A DNA stretch of 31,287 nucleotides, taken from assembly GCA_900095095.1 (NCBI GenBank), contig FMBT01000119.1:1-31287 (forward strand), written 5' to 3'. Made by a program: the position numbers and the translations under genes. This DNA is from Fragilariopsis cylindrus CCMP1102 (lineage: Eukaryota > Bacillariophyta > Bacillariophyceae > Bacillariales > Bacillariaceae). Below, piece after piece: positions 1 to 10,338 of this stretch. Every line of letters starts with the position of its first letter. The stretch's first letter is position 1. The notes under the pieces were generated by a model. It saw only the letters and a list, made by a program, of their open reading frames with translations. It was not told the DNA's origin and did no database searches.

Positions 1-69
1 CAAACACACGCAATCTTTCTCATAATATACTATAATATACTATACTACTATACTTTCATCTAAAAAAAG
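1..69 (+). other. 3' end of an intron of the Ldh2-family gene
   Basis: This AT-rich stretch ends in AAAAAAAG just before the reading frame becomes a recognisable Ldh2-family protein at base 70. The first two exon bases complete a split codon (phase 1), so at least one upstream exon lies outside the window. The splice site is inferred from protein similarity only. Confidence 0.5.
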
Positions 70-1007
70 GTGGTGGTTTTGCCCCTCCAGCCATTCTTGC
101 TGGTCGCAATTTGGCGATCTCAAAAGCTCGTACAAATGGGATTTCATGTTTATCGATCCATAATAGTGTTCATTATGCAGCTTTGTGGTGGGAGGTCGAA
201 TCGCTCGCAAGAGAGAATCTAGTCGCACTCGCTTTTGTCAACTCCAGGAGCTTCGTCGCTCATCAACCAGGTGGTAAGCGCAAAATTTATGGTACGAATC
301 CAATGGCATTTGGTTTCCCAAGAGCTGCTACTGCTCCTGCTCCTGCTGTTGGGCAGTGGTCAGATGCAGCTTTGTCTGATGAAATACATGGTCCATTGGT
401 CTGGGACCAGGCATCCGCTGCTATGGCACGAGGTGAGATCCAATTATGCCAAAGAGATGGTCATACATTACCCGAGGGTGTGGCGATTGACCGCGATGGA
501 AGTCCAACCACGTCACCCGACGCAGCGCTCGCCGGTGCACAATTGCCTGTAAGTTCTTGTTGTGCTTTTTTAAGACTGATTTTCCTTCAGTAACAGTTTG
601 TAAATGTGTTCTAATACTTCTGCTTTTTGTTGCTGTAGTTCGGTGGTCACAAGGGTAGCGCAATAGCATTGATGGTCGAGCTACTGGCTGCAGGCCTCAC
701 GGGCTCCCAGTTTTCGTACGAGGCTGCAGACGACAGTGATGACTCGGGAGCCAACAACAGCCCATCAAATCATGGTGAGCTAATAATTCTGATCGATCCT
801 GTTGTAACGTCCGGTGGCTGTGATGGTTACCTACAGCATTGCGAAACGTTATTCGAGCGGATCCTAGAAGAAGAAGGCACCCGACTGCCAAGTATGCGAC
901 GGTACGCAAACAGAAAAAAGACCCCATTGGAAGGGATCACGATCCCATTGTCATTATATGACGAGATCGTCGCGCTCGGAGATGCTCGACGAGATGACAT
1001 TTTGTGA
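70..1007 (+). CDS. Malate/L-lactate dehydrogenase family (Ldh2) oxidoreductase, 5' partial
   Basis: NAD(P)-dependent 2-hydroxyacid dehydrogenase of the Ldh2/YlbC/YbiC superfamily, which includes ureidoglycolate, malate and sulfolactate dehydrogenases and is unrelated to classical LDH/MDH. Two exons are visible: 70-548 and 639-1007. They are separated by an 90-nt GTAAGT...TAG intron in phase 0 that joins LP to FGGHKGSAIALMVELLAAGL. Family hallmarks in order are GISCLSIHNSVHYAALWW (the NS-x-H-x-G/A active-site region), IYGTNPMAFGFP, the DRDGSPTTSPDAAL segment, FGGHKGS, and a C-terminal GITIPLSLYDEIVALG helix. The N-terminal 50-100 residues lie off the left edge. The substrate cannot be assigned from sequence. 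The TGA stop is at 1005-1007, and no frame break is seen in this gene. Confidence 0.87.
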
Positions 1008-1860
1008 TCTCTCGTGAAGACTGATGATTGAATTGTCGGAATAATTCCATTTCGTCACACCTCGCCTCGCTCGACTATACGAGCTAAAACGCAGGGACTT
1101 TTTAATGGCTCTAGGGACTGAAAAAATGCTGCATGCCAAATTCATTCGATGAAAAATCAGAATCGAAAGAGCAGATTTTAACATTAAGACAACAAAAAGA
1201 TCGACAAAAGCGGTATTACGACTTTGTGTGGCAGAAGTAGTAATCATCTGTGATGTGGATGGCTTAGTCTCTATCTTTTGTCGATCGTCAATTTCAGAGT
1301 GAGCTACTGCTAATACGACTGTCAAAAATTTGCATCAATGGTTGCAGTCCTTGTATCTCAGCTCAAAAAAAAGCCAACATTTAGTTATCACTTGTTCAAA
1401 GCTCTCTAAAAGAGTTAAAGAATCTAATAACCATTTCAAATTTTAGAATACTAATAATACATTTGTTAATGTATTCGCTATCTGGTTCATATATTTTTTG
1501 TATACCTACTTCTATCATAATCTTACTTTAGATTTGAGCCAAACTATGGTTCTAGATATATAAATATCAACATAATATTATAACTTTTCTTGCTGAAAAT
1601 CTTGACCGGCAAGACTCCCGAATTAAAAAAAACTTATATTCAAAAAACTACAAATGGGACTCAGACGGGACTGAATATCTATGTGATGTGATGGATTATT
1701 TTCTTCGTCACCACGAGACGAGAAACTATGATACGTGCTTATTAGTTATTCACGACGAAGTTGTACTGATAATGGTAATGATAGTAATAATAATAATAGT
1801 AGTAGTAGTGATACAATAGAATATACAATATAATGATTGTACAATAGAAGAACAACATCA
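1008..1860. other. Intergenic spacer, AT-rich
   Basis: No coding potential that I trust. The short reading frames show no recognisable protein and are not conserved-looking. The sequence holds poly-A/T runs and, near 1769-1812, a degenerate (AAT/AGT)n tract just beyond the 3' end of the minus-strand gene. It presumably holds the 3' UTRs of the two converging genes. Confidence 0.6.
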
Positions 1861-4714
1861 TCATTTATTTTTGTAATCATTAATATCAAACAAGATAGAG
1901 TACTTTTGTTGTTTGATATCATCATAATCGTTGTGAGAACTATCATGATGTGATCCCATTGCACCTGTATCAGCTGGATAGATATGTATTCTAGGAGAAC
2001 CCATACTAATATCCATCAAACTTACAAGTTCAGGTGCATAGACCTCAATTTTGTTTTTTTTAAAGTAGTCATCAGAGATTTTATCCTTCATAAGCTTCTT
2101 GTATTGAGGAATAAGATTAAGAGCAAGTCCAATATTCACATATCCTTCCTTATCCCTATCGCTCCTGTAGATACCTAGTGGTTGATACTTCAAATGCTCT
2201 TCATAGAACTTTTTGATCTCAGCAGAATCTGGAGCACCATTATCCCATGCCTCAAGTATTTCAATCACTCTAGTGTTTGTGAGACCAAGTGTCATGAGTT
2301 TGTCAAAGGCTTTTGTACAGTCATCAGCTTTCATCATACCAATAAGTACAGCACTCCAACCTTTCCCACTTGTTGCACCATGATAAGGTTGCTGGTATCC
2401 ACCACCTTTCTCATAGAATTTATAGGATCCACGTACTGCAGGACCCATCAATATTATAGTCCCATTGTATCGAGGAAAAGTTGTTAGAAGATGAGCTGAA
2501 TGATCACTTTGTGCCTTGGAACTGAAGTAAAAACTCGAAAGAGGGATTTCTGTTGGGACATTGTGATTTGAGGTAGAAAAAATACAAAAACCTGGTCCAG
2601 TATGTTTACCAGTTTTCATGTAGTTCTCCATAGCTTTTTGCAACATTATCTGCATGTCTGCATAAGCTTGTGGTGCCGCTTCTACTTCTGCTGTTGCTTG
2701 TTTCAAATCCTTATCTGTCAATTTATCATATCTTATTCCATGCCAAAATCTTGTTCCCTGCAAACAACAACAACAACAACAACAACAACAAAATAAGATA
2801 CAATACACAGATTAGAGTGTGATAGAATATGATACAAACATTCACTACATTATTATGTATTATACAATCTTACCTTTGCTTTCCTTGCTTTTTTGTTTTT
2901 GTTGTATGGTCCTCCTGGTTGTTTATGTTTCTTCTGCAATATTTTCTTTGCTAGTGCTCGCACCCTTTTCATTTCCATCTCTGCTTTCTTGTCGTCCCGG
3001 ATTTTCTCTTTCTCTGCTATCTTGTCGTCCCGGATTTTCTCTTTCTCTGCTATCTTGTCGTCCCGGATTTTCTCTTTCTCTGCTTTCTTGTCGTCCCGGA
3101 TTTTCTTAGCAGCCAACCGCTATAGAGTACATGACGAAAACGACGGATAGCAACAACAACAACAACAACAAAAATAATAGAATCAAATCCATGGGTTAGA
3201 GTTTAATAGAATATGATACAACATTCATCACATTATTTTGTATTATAAAATCTTACTTTTTTTTCATTTCCTTCTGCTCGTTTTCTTTCCGTCTCTGCTT
3301 TCTTGTCGTCCCGAATTTTCTCTTCAGCCGATGCTACTGCTATCCTTTCGTCCAAGTCTCGTAATATCTTCGCAGTCCTGTTGTCTTCTTCGGCTACATC
3401 ATCAAACGTCCTTTCGTCCAAGTCTCGTATTATCTTCGCAGTCCTGTTGTCTTCTTCGGCTACATCATCAAACGTAGTAGAAGTAAGAGGAGGGGCCTTC
3501 TTCCTCATCGTCGTTGTAGCAGCGGCAGGAGGAGCTTTCTTCTTCTGGTATGGTCCTCTTGGTCCTCTTGATTTTGTATTATAGGATCTTACTACCTTTG
3601 ATTTGTTTTCTTCTTCTGTTATCTTTCTTTTCTTCTGGTATGGTCCTCTTGTTGATTTCGTCTTGTCTACCTGTGGGGGGACGGTGGTGGTGGTGGTCGT
3701 GATGGTGGTCGTACCATCATCAAACGTATTAGAAGTAAGAGGAGGGGCCTTCTTCCTCATCGTCGTTGTAGCAGCGGCAGGAGGAGCTTTCTTCATGAGT
3801 GATGTCTTCGACGACAAAGAAGACATTCCATTATTACCGGAAGGTGAGGTCGAATAGGTCTTGTTGACGTCATTTTCTTTGTTATTGTTGTTGTTATCAT
3901 TGCCTGATGTAGTAGTAACTGTAGTAACAGGTGATGAAGTTGTCGTCGTCAATGAAGTAACTGTCTTCTTTGTTATTAATGCTTGGTGGACAGTAGCGTC
4001 GTCGTCGACATTGATCGTCGTATCTCCTGATGACGAAGATGAAGAAGGAAGCTTTCGTTTTAATGTTTTTGTTGTAGTCGTCGGTGCAACTGTTATATTA
4101 TTACTACTATTGGATGCGTCATCACTATCCTTGTCGTTGCTGTTGTTGTTGTTGAAGGAATAGGAGGAAGATCCTTTATTACTACTACTGCTGAGTTCTC
4201 CTTCTCCATCGACATTGTTGAACAAATCTTCCGTGGTAAATGGCAATGGCTTGTCGTAATCAAGATCTTCGATGTCATCAAAGTCATATATTTGACTTGG
4301 TTGTACATCCGAATTGACATCGTTGTTGTATTCTTTATACTTGACATCATCGTCGTCTTTGGAAGAAGAAGTAGTAGTAGAAGAAGAAGAGGTCGCGTTG
4401 TCAGCGTCGTCGCATGACGTTGACATTGTTGATGTTGTTGACGTGCTGTTGTTGTTGCTGTTGTCGCCTTCTCCTTTTTTGTCGTAAAAATGATCGTCTT
4501 CGTCTCGTTTCAAGGTTGTAGAGTAAGAAGTAAATAGGATCGACGATAGTGTGTATAGTGTGTCTTTTGTCGTCGTCTTTCGAATGAATGAATGAATGAA
4601 TGAATGAATGAATGAATAAAGAAGAAGAGTCCAGAAACGACAATGGATTGCGTTTGCATTGCGTTTGGGTGGCAGAATAGAGTGATCGGCAATATTATTT
4701 TCATCATCGATCAC
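1861..4714 (-). CDS. Repeat-rich three-exon gene of unknown function
   Basis: I do not recognise this protein. Three exons join in frame: 4714-3257, 3119-2874 and 2757-1861 (866 codons if the ATG at 4714 is used). Introns of 137 and 116 nt both start GTAAGATT and both join in phase 0. Exon 1 is low-complexity: Ser/Thr/Asn/Asp runs, then two copies of a Lys/Ala/Pro block (KKAPPAAATTTMRKKAPPL), basic AT-hook-like RGPYQKKRK and RGPRGPYQKKK, and two copies of a 22-residue FDDVAEEDNRTAK unit. Exon 2 is four 11-residue KIRDDKKAEKE-type repeats (charged helix or coiled coil) plus GGPYNKNKKARKAK. Exon 3 is a normal-complexity domain of about 290 residues (GTRFWHGIRYDKL...GGYQQPYHGATSGKGWSAVL...) with no motif I can name. 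Basic tails hint at nucleic-acid binding (inference). The start is uncertain because the first 50 residues cross a GAAT microsatellite that translates as FIHSFIHS; a later Met is possible. Confidence 0.6.
2762..2791. repeat. (CAA)n microsatellite at intron 3' end
   Basis: About nine CAA units. On the minus strand this is a (TTG)n polypyrimidine-like tract directly before the CAG acceptor of intron 2 of the unknown gene. A matching tract (3148-3171) lies in intron 1. Confidence 0.8.
2975..3107. repeat. 33-bp tandem repeat, four copies, coding
   Basis: Four near-perfect 33-bp units (core GTCGTCCCGGATTTTCTCTT) encode the 11-residue KIRDDK(K/I)AEKE repeats on the minus strand. The period is a multiple of three, so copy-number change would keep the frame. 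Confidence 0.9.
3344..3475. repeat. 66-bp tandem duplication, coding
   Basis: Two adjacent 66-bp units (3344-3409 and 3410-3475) differ by about one base and encode two copies of the FDDVAEEDNRTAK(I)(I/L)RDLDER repeat in exon 1 of the unknown gene. Near-identity points to a recent duplication. Confidence 0.9.
3464..3794. repeat. Two dispersed copies of an ~80-bp coding block
   Basis: 3464-3543 and 3715-3794 are nearly identical and encode the KKAPPAAATTTMRKKAPPLTS(T/N)TFDD block twice on the minus strand. The intervening sequence carries the basic RGPYQKK motifs. Confidence 0.85.
4579..4619. repeat. (GAAT)n tetranucleotide microsatellite
   Basis: Nine to ten tandem GAAT units. If the unknown gene really starts at 4714, this tract is coding and a copy change would shift the frame. 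That argues that the true start is downstream of it. Confidence 0.9.
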
Positions 4715-5947
4715 GATTAGTGACTGATTTCAGTCACACGCCCTCATCTTTAACTTAAAGGACTTAATGGTACCATTGTACGGTACCAAATGGTACCACC
4801 ATACATACGTGTAGGACCTATACAATCATACATTTTAGAGTATTGGCAGCATACCTTCGAAGTTATGTGCATTAAGAAGAAGAAGAAGAGAGAATCCCGA
4901 CGATGGGATTCATCACTCTTTTTCTTAATAGTAGTAGTAATAACTGATGACTTCATCATATGACGCGCCATGGAGATTGTTAGGGAGATGTGCGGAACGA
5001 TCGAAGATCCTTTCCAGCAAACTGTACATCCTTCTAATCCCCATAGCATTCACGAATTTCTGTAGCAAACTCAGCTCTGTCATATGACATGGTGTGTATC
5101 GTTGTTGTTGTGTTGTTGTGGTGTGTCGTTTTGTTATTATTATTATTAGCATCATGATACTGTCCTTACACAAACAACCAACTGTTTTCAAACTAACGGA
5201 CAACACCACCGGCCGGTGATGTTGTGTCAGGTTCCAACAGAAGAGATGTAGAGATAGAGGAAATATGACATGGTGTTGTTGTTGTTGTTGTTGTTGTGTT
5301 GTGTATTGTTGTGTTGTGTATTGTTTTGTTGCTTTGTTATTATTATTATTAAATTTATTATTATTAGTAGTCGTTGTCGTTGTCGTTGTCGTTGATGTGT
5401 TGTTATTAGATATTCCTCTGTAACATTACTCGTTAACAATTTATAATTTTATGAAAATCTGCAAAACCGTGGTTTTTAGAACTAGGCTAAAATATCTTAC
5501 TAGTAGTTTGTTAGGAAAAGAAAAAGAAGAAAAATAGCTTCATTTGAATTTTCATATTGACCGTTGAACGTGTGGTTTAGGTTTTGTGTCTTGTAATCTT
5601 ACAGTATTCAGTACCGTATTCAGTACAGTAAAGTAATCAGTAACGTATTCAGTACAGTAAAGTATTCAGTATTGTACAGTAAAGTATTCAGTAACACGTA
5701 TTATTATACGCGCGCGATATCATCGCGTGAGATAAAAGTGAATGAAGAACAAAACATAATCATGTAAAAAAAAGCAACGAGAACGAGAAACCGACATCTG
5801 GAACTGAAATCTGCGCCCATCATGAATATTGTTCTGTACAGCTAGTAGTAGGAACACTATTCTTTCGTCGTCGTCGATAGGTCGTTAAGAACACGTTTTC
5901 CACAAAATAATCGAAAGCGGAAGGATTACGAAATTAATAATACAACT
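4715..5947. other. Intergenic spacer rich in simple repeats
   Basis: No gene seen. It contains (GTT)n near 5098-5125 and 5274-5300, (ATT)n near 5125-5145 and 5336-5365, a (GTCGTT)n tract near 5368-5395, and a CAGTA-based repeat cluster at about 5598-5695. A GC-rich ACGCGCGCGATATCATCGCG patch follows at about 5708-5727. The region presumably holds the divergent promoters of the unknown gene and the PAP gene. Confidence 0.6.
5598..5695. repeat. Degenerate tandem repeat based on AGTACAGTAAAGTATTC
   Basis: About five imperfect units of roughly 15-25 bp built from CAGTA/TCAGTA words, for example CAGTACAGTAAAGTATTCAG. It lies 250-350 bp upstream of the PAP/fibrillin ATG. No function is evident. 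Confidence 0.75.
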
Positions 5948-8235
5948 ATGTCGTCGAGAATACCATTGTCAACGACAGAGGAAATGATGCTTTCGCCCCG
6001 TCGATTAAAAAGTATGTTGTACTTTTGCGGATTAGTCTTTCTCGTCAGCAGTAATTTCTGCTGGCAAAGGGTTTCTTCCTTTTCTACTCGTCTCCCTTCA
6101 TCATGCGGTAGTACGGCACATAACAATGATAATAGAAGCAACCATCAGCAGATACAAATACAACAGGAGACAATTAATTGTTATCAGCGCTCATCATCCA
6201 TTCTGATATTGGCAGCAGAGTCTTCTTCTTCGTCGTCCGTGTCTTCTCCTGAAACAACAACAACAACAACAGCGGAAGAAATTCAAGGTCTATTTTCAAA
6301 GTATTGTGATGAAGATCGTCTTATAAGCAAGAAAACAATTGAATCGATGCCACCATTTGATGATATGTTGGTAAGAATACCGTTTTTCTCCAAGTTTTTC
6401 AGTAGTTTTGTGCCGCAATATCATATCATATATATATATGTAAAAAGAGTCGAATTTTATTTTATTTTATTTTATTTGTGAAGAATGTTTGTTGGCGGGC
6501 CGAGGAAGATGAAAAATGCTCTAGAATTACTCCGCGACAATGCAGGATAAATCATACCAAACACGAGGCTATCATGTGAACATTGTACATATCTTCTTTT
6601 ACTACTATTATTACTACTACCTTTATTGCATGCATGAAGAGACTTGATAATGATGGATAGAAAATATCAAATTTTCAATTTTATTAATTCTCAATTCCCC
6701 ACCACTTTTTTCTGCATTGTGTTCTTTTTATTTGTTTTGCTCTGATAAACAGGGGGTGGTGATCTTCTTCCAATCGAGTTCAATGATGTTTGGGAAGCTG
6801 TACCAAAATCTGCAGATGATTCGTCACGTGTAGACGACGTCTCCTTTATTCAGATCTATCGTGATGTAGATGATCTTTTTGAAGAAGACGACGATGAAGA
6901 GGATGAGGATGACGATAGCAGTGTCGAATCGTCGTCTAAGGATGGTAATAAAGATGATGTATTGAGTGAAAATAATAAGCTAGACATTGAATTGTTGAAG
7001 ATTTACATGTCAATTTCTAACGAAGATGGATTAATATCAAAGGATGTGCTCATGGAGTGGGATGAAGTTCAAGGTCTGATAGAAGATGGACTTCTTGGGG
7101 AAGATGAATTTGATGAATTGTTCGATAAAACATCAAAAAATGGAATGCTTGATGATAATGGTTTCTACCATTTTAATGTGGCACTGGAGGACTTGTTTGT
7201 TTTCGATGATGATGATGATGACGACGACGACGATGACAATGATGACGCGTCTACAACAACAGAAAATGCCCCAAGATCCATGATAACAGAGGACGACCTT
7301 CCACCTGGTGTCTTATTTTCACAGCTTTGCGATGGAGATTATCTCGTTGGAATGGACGAACTTAATTTATGGACGGAACTCAAAGATATGCTAAAAGAGG
7401 GTGACCTGTTACCAACTGAATTACTAGCGATGTATAATAAACTTGTCACGCCAGATTCCTCGGGTAAACTAAATGAAGCTGGATTTCTAAAATTATATGA
7501 CGAAATTGACAACCTTTTTGAAGAAGATGATGATGACGGACGACGACGACCGACGATAACAACAAAGAAGAAAATGCCGTACAACAAGTTGCTGCCTCCG
7601 AAAAAAGTCAAATGGAGAATATGAGGGTAAAGGAAGATTTGCTCTCATTTCTCGATATTATTCAAGACTCTGACGACGCTGAGCCTTGTGGACTCAGTGC
7701 AGAAGAGTCCGATCAAGAACAAGTTCTCAATATTTTAAGCATTTTAGAAAAACAAACAACAAATATAATCAAACAAAAGGATATTGTACTGTCTGACCTT
7801 GCAGGAAATTGGGAACTTCTATATACAAGTTCGGCTGGTATGAAGTTTAATAAGGGGCTTAGTGGAATTGGTGGAAGCTTTCCCAATGGACGCTTTGGTG
7901 GACTAAACCAAAAACTTACATTCACGAAATATGTCAGTGATCTGGAATACAAAGAACGAATTGAAGTAACTCCATCCAGTGCTTCCTTTGATGTTACTGT
8001 TACTGGTAGCTGGGACCTACGAACAAGTGTCTCGTTATTCACTGGACTGCCGACGATTATCATGTATCTTGAACCGGACAGAGTAAAGTATGTTCTCGGC
8101 TCGACTCGAGCTGACCACTGGAAAAGTCTCGGACCGACGAACAGAATGGACCTGTCTTATTTAGATGATGATATACGAGTTATGAGAGGTTGTACGTCGA
8201 CAGATACTCTTTTGATATACCGAAAAATATCATAA
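5948..8235 (+). CDS. Plastid-targeted PAP/fibrillin-domain protein with three acidic EF-hand-like repeats
   Basis: Plastid lipid-associated (fibrillin) family, structural proteins of plastoglobules and thylakoids that bind lipids. Exon 1 runs 5948-6370; donor GTAAGA, acceptor at 6751-6752; exon 2 runs 6753-8235. The N-terminus has a hydrophobic signal (MLYFCGLVFLVSS) then WQRVSSFSTRLPSS, an ASAF-like site with the key Phe. Next come three related repeats of about 80 residues (from about 6274, 6980 and 7300), each ending in DLF/NLF plus an Asp/Glu run. Repeats 1 and 3 share (D)DML..GDLLP, and D-rich loops suggest degenerate Ca2+ binding (inference). The C-terminus (7770-8235) is PAP: LAGNWELLYTSSAG, YLEPDRVKYVLG, LSYLDDDIRVMRG. 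Two frame problems: the intron phases disagree unless one G is missing in the run at 6752-6756 (a weaker GTAGTT donor at 6402 would also fit), and the frame moves by -1 between 7534 and 7621, probably at A6 7601-7606. Confidence 0.82.
7205..7245. repeat. Coding (GAT/GAC)n tract
   Basis: A trinucleotide run encoding eleven consecutive Asp plus neighbours, closing the second acidic repeat of the PAP protein. Shorter GAA/GAT/GAC runs close repeats 1 (about 6880-6915) and 3 (about 7519-7540). Confidence 0.85.
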
Positions 8236-8423
8236 TTCAAGCATTGGAGGAGAATATAGCATATATATTATGAATTCGATACATAGTAGAAATAGACATA
8301 TTATAAACGATTTATATTTGCTGGAAAATTAGCTATATATTATTGTTACTACTACGTACAAACACATCAAGTGATTTTATGAAGCTAGAGTTCTTTTTTG
8401 TTTGCTCCCTTCTCTGCTCCTTT

Positions 8424-10338
8424 CTATATTACCCCAGACAAAGTTGTGTGGTTCAAATCGTCCCAATCCATTCTTCTAATCTTTGCAACAATACGACTCA
8501 GTCGCTCCATTCCAATCTCTAATACTTCCGGTGTAATCCATGCGAAGCAAATCCGGTACATTCCTGGCATGCGTTCTCTTTGTGATTCACCTGGTGTCAG
8601 TATCAGACGAGCATGATCAATCAGTAACTGTGATAATCGCTGTTCCCATTCCATGGTCTTTTTTGGTAGTAACGAACTAAAATCTACGTACACAAACTGG
8701 CCAGCAGAAGCTGGAACATACGGTAAAACCATTTCCTCCAATTTCTGTGTACAAATATGGTAAGACCGAAGAAGACGAACTCGACATTCGTCTAAGTACA
8801 AGTCAACAAATGCATCGTCCGTTAATAGCTCTGACACACCATTTGTATAGGATTACTGACACTTCCAAAGATGTTAAGATTTGCCAATCCGTCTAGGAAG
8901 GTTTCATTTTGACTGTATACAATCCCCACACGTAAACCCGATCCAAAATCCTTTGAAAGGCTCCAGACAAAGTGCACATCAGTGCCAAGTTGGTTGTTGA
9001 GTGTTTTTAGGATAGATTCAAATCCATGACCATATTTCTGGTGCGTGGCGAGAGCATAAATTTCATCAACAATTGTATGTAGGTGTCGTTTTCGAGCCCA
9101 AGTTACAGCATTCAGCATTGTCGTTTTGTTATAAATGACACCCAGCGGGTTATTCGGGTTGGTGATCAATAAAAACCTTGGGTTTAGTCCTTGCTGTTAT
9201 TTGATTTTGCGAATTATGTGCGACGATTCCGTACGATGTACCAGCAGAATATAACGAAAGATTAACAAACAACAACGGAAAGATTAGATTATAAGGTCTT
9301 ATGCACGCGTACATCCATCCACGGTCTATTGGCAAGCAAAAGAGCATAATTTTGGAAAAACTTACCGATTTTGCTTCAATGTAGGCCAAATCAAGTTCTT
9401 GCGGCGTAGGTCCATAAGTTGGATTAGTCATATGAACAGCAAATGGGACTGGGAAGAGCGATGAAAAAGAAGTAGAAGAAATGAGAGGGGAACATTTAAA
9501 AAAAGAAAATGGAACATAAGATACAACAGTAACCCTATTAAGTAAATGAAAACACTGAGAGGGGAAAATTCTTACCAATACCTGCCACAACAGACATGTC
9601 ATTTTCAAATGCAGCATAATATGGTGCAGGGATTAAACAACAATCACCCTCATCACCCAGTAGATAAAATAAACCATTCAATATACCCGCTGCTCCTGAT
9701 CCGATTCCAATATGAGCTGGATTTATAGACTGCAAGGCTTGTTCAAGACTTACACCGGCTCCAGCAGCAACATGCTGCTTCTGCAGTGATTCTTGAGTCG
9801 GCCCTTCGTCATCTACTAGGTTGTTAGTAGAATCGTTGGTTGTTGTATTTATACTTCTTGTATGCAAAAATCGTTTCGCTAAAAAGTATGAAGCTGCCTG
9901 TCTTGCTACAGGTAAACCGAGAAAGGAATTATAACAATATACAATTGGATCGGAAAATGCAGCAGCTGTTGTTGCAGGATTTAGTAATCGTTCCGATAGT
10001 AGATCTATCGCTAATTTGTTTTCTGCCATACATAATAATACAAACCCATCAACTCTATCTATAGGATCACATGCATACTGCAATCCGTTCAAAAACGCCT
10101 CCAAATATGACGTTGCTGGTGATATTGCTCTCCTGCAACGACGTGATACCTGTGTAGTTGTTGTATTTGTATCATCACTATCATTATTATCATCGTAATC
10201 TTGATGAAAAACTTGTCCAGAATTTCTTTTGCGTTCTCGTTCCTTGCCAATAACTCGTATTATCCAGAGCGAACTTACACCAAAAAGTATCGATGAAATA
10301 ATAGTGATGGAGCGTTCCTGTGAAAGATCTTTCGGCAT
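8424..10338 (-). CDS. ACC-synthase-like class I/II PLP aminotransferase with N-terminal membrane anchor
   Basis: Fold-type I PLP enzyme closest to 1-aminocyclopropane-1-carboxylate synthase-like aminotransferases; the reaction cannot be fixed from sequence. Exons: 10338-9576, 9448-9366, 9193-8424. Introns (127 and 172 nt) join in phase 1 then phase 0, giving GI|V-PFAVHMTNPTYGPTP and EAKS|QGLNPRFLLITNPNNPLG. Residues about 10-28 (ITIISSILFGVSSLWIIRVI) form one membrane segment followed by a basic stretch, so it is probably a signal anchor. Motifs: CMAENKL; GIGSGAAGILNGLFYLLGDEGD (cofactor phosphate region); TNPNNPLG; VDEIYA; and SLSKDFGSGLRVG with the Schiff-base Lys at 8951-8953. About 540 aa in total. 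The frame shifts once at about 8836-8841 inside IQMV|SELLTDDAF. One missing base there gives the same spacing as plant ACC synthases. It converges on the PAP gene, with 188 bp between stops. Confidence 0.83.

Noticed and set aside
954..1325. 123-residue minus-strand frame overlapping the Ldh2 3' end
   Set aside because: Antisense to a confident exon for part of its length, low-complexity, no homology recognised.
2895..3150. Plus-strand Ser/Leu/Phe repeat protein (LLSCRPGFSLS repeats)
   Set aside because: Antisense reading of the 33-bp repeat. The minus strand splices in frame to both neighbouring exons.
4401..4643. Open frames rich in His/Ser or Gln on the minus strand near the GAAT repeat
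   Set aside because: They are frame shadows of the unknown gene and of the tetranucleotide repeat.
7612..8235. Treating the PAP domain as a separate gene starting at ATG 7612
   Set aside because: It would lack the plastid targeting signal found at 5948 and would begin inside the upstream frame. A single missing base explains the data better.
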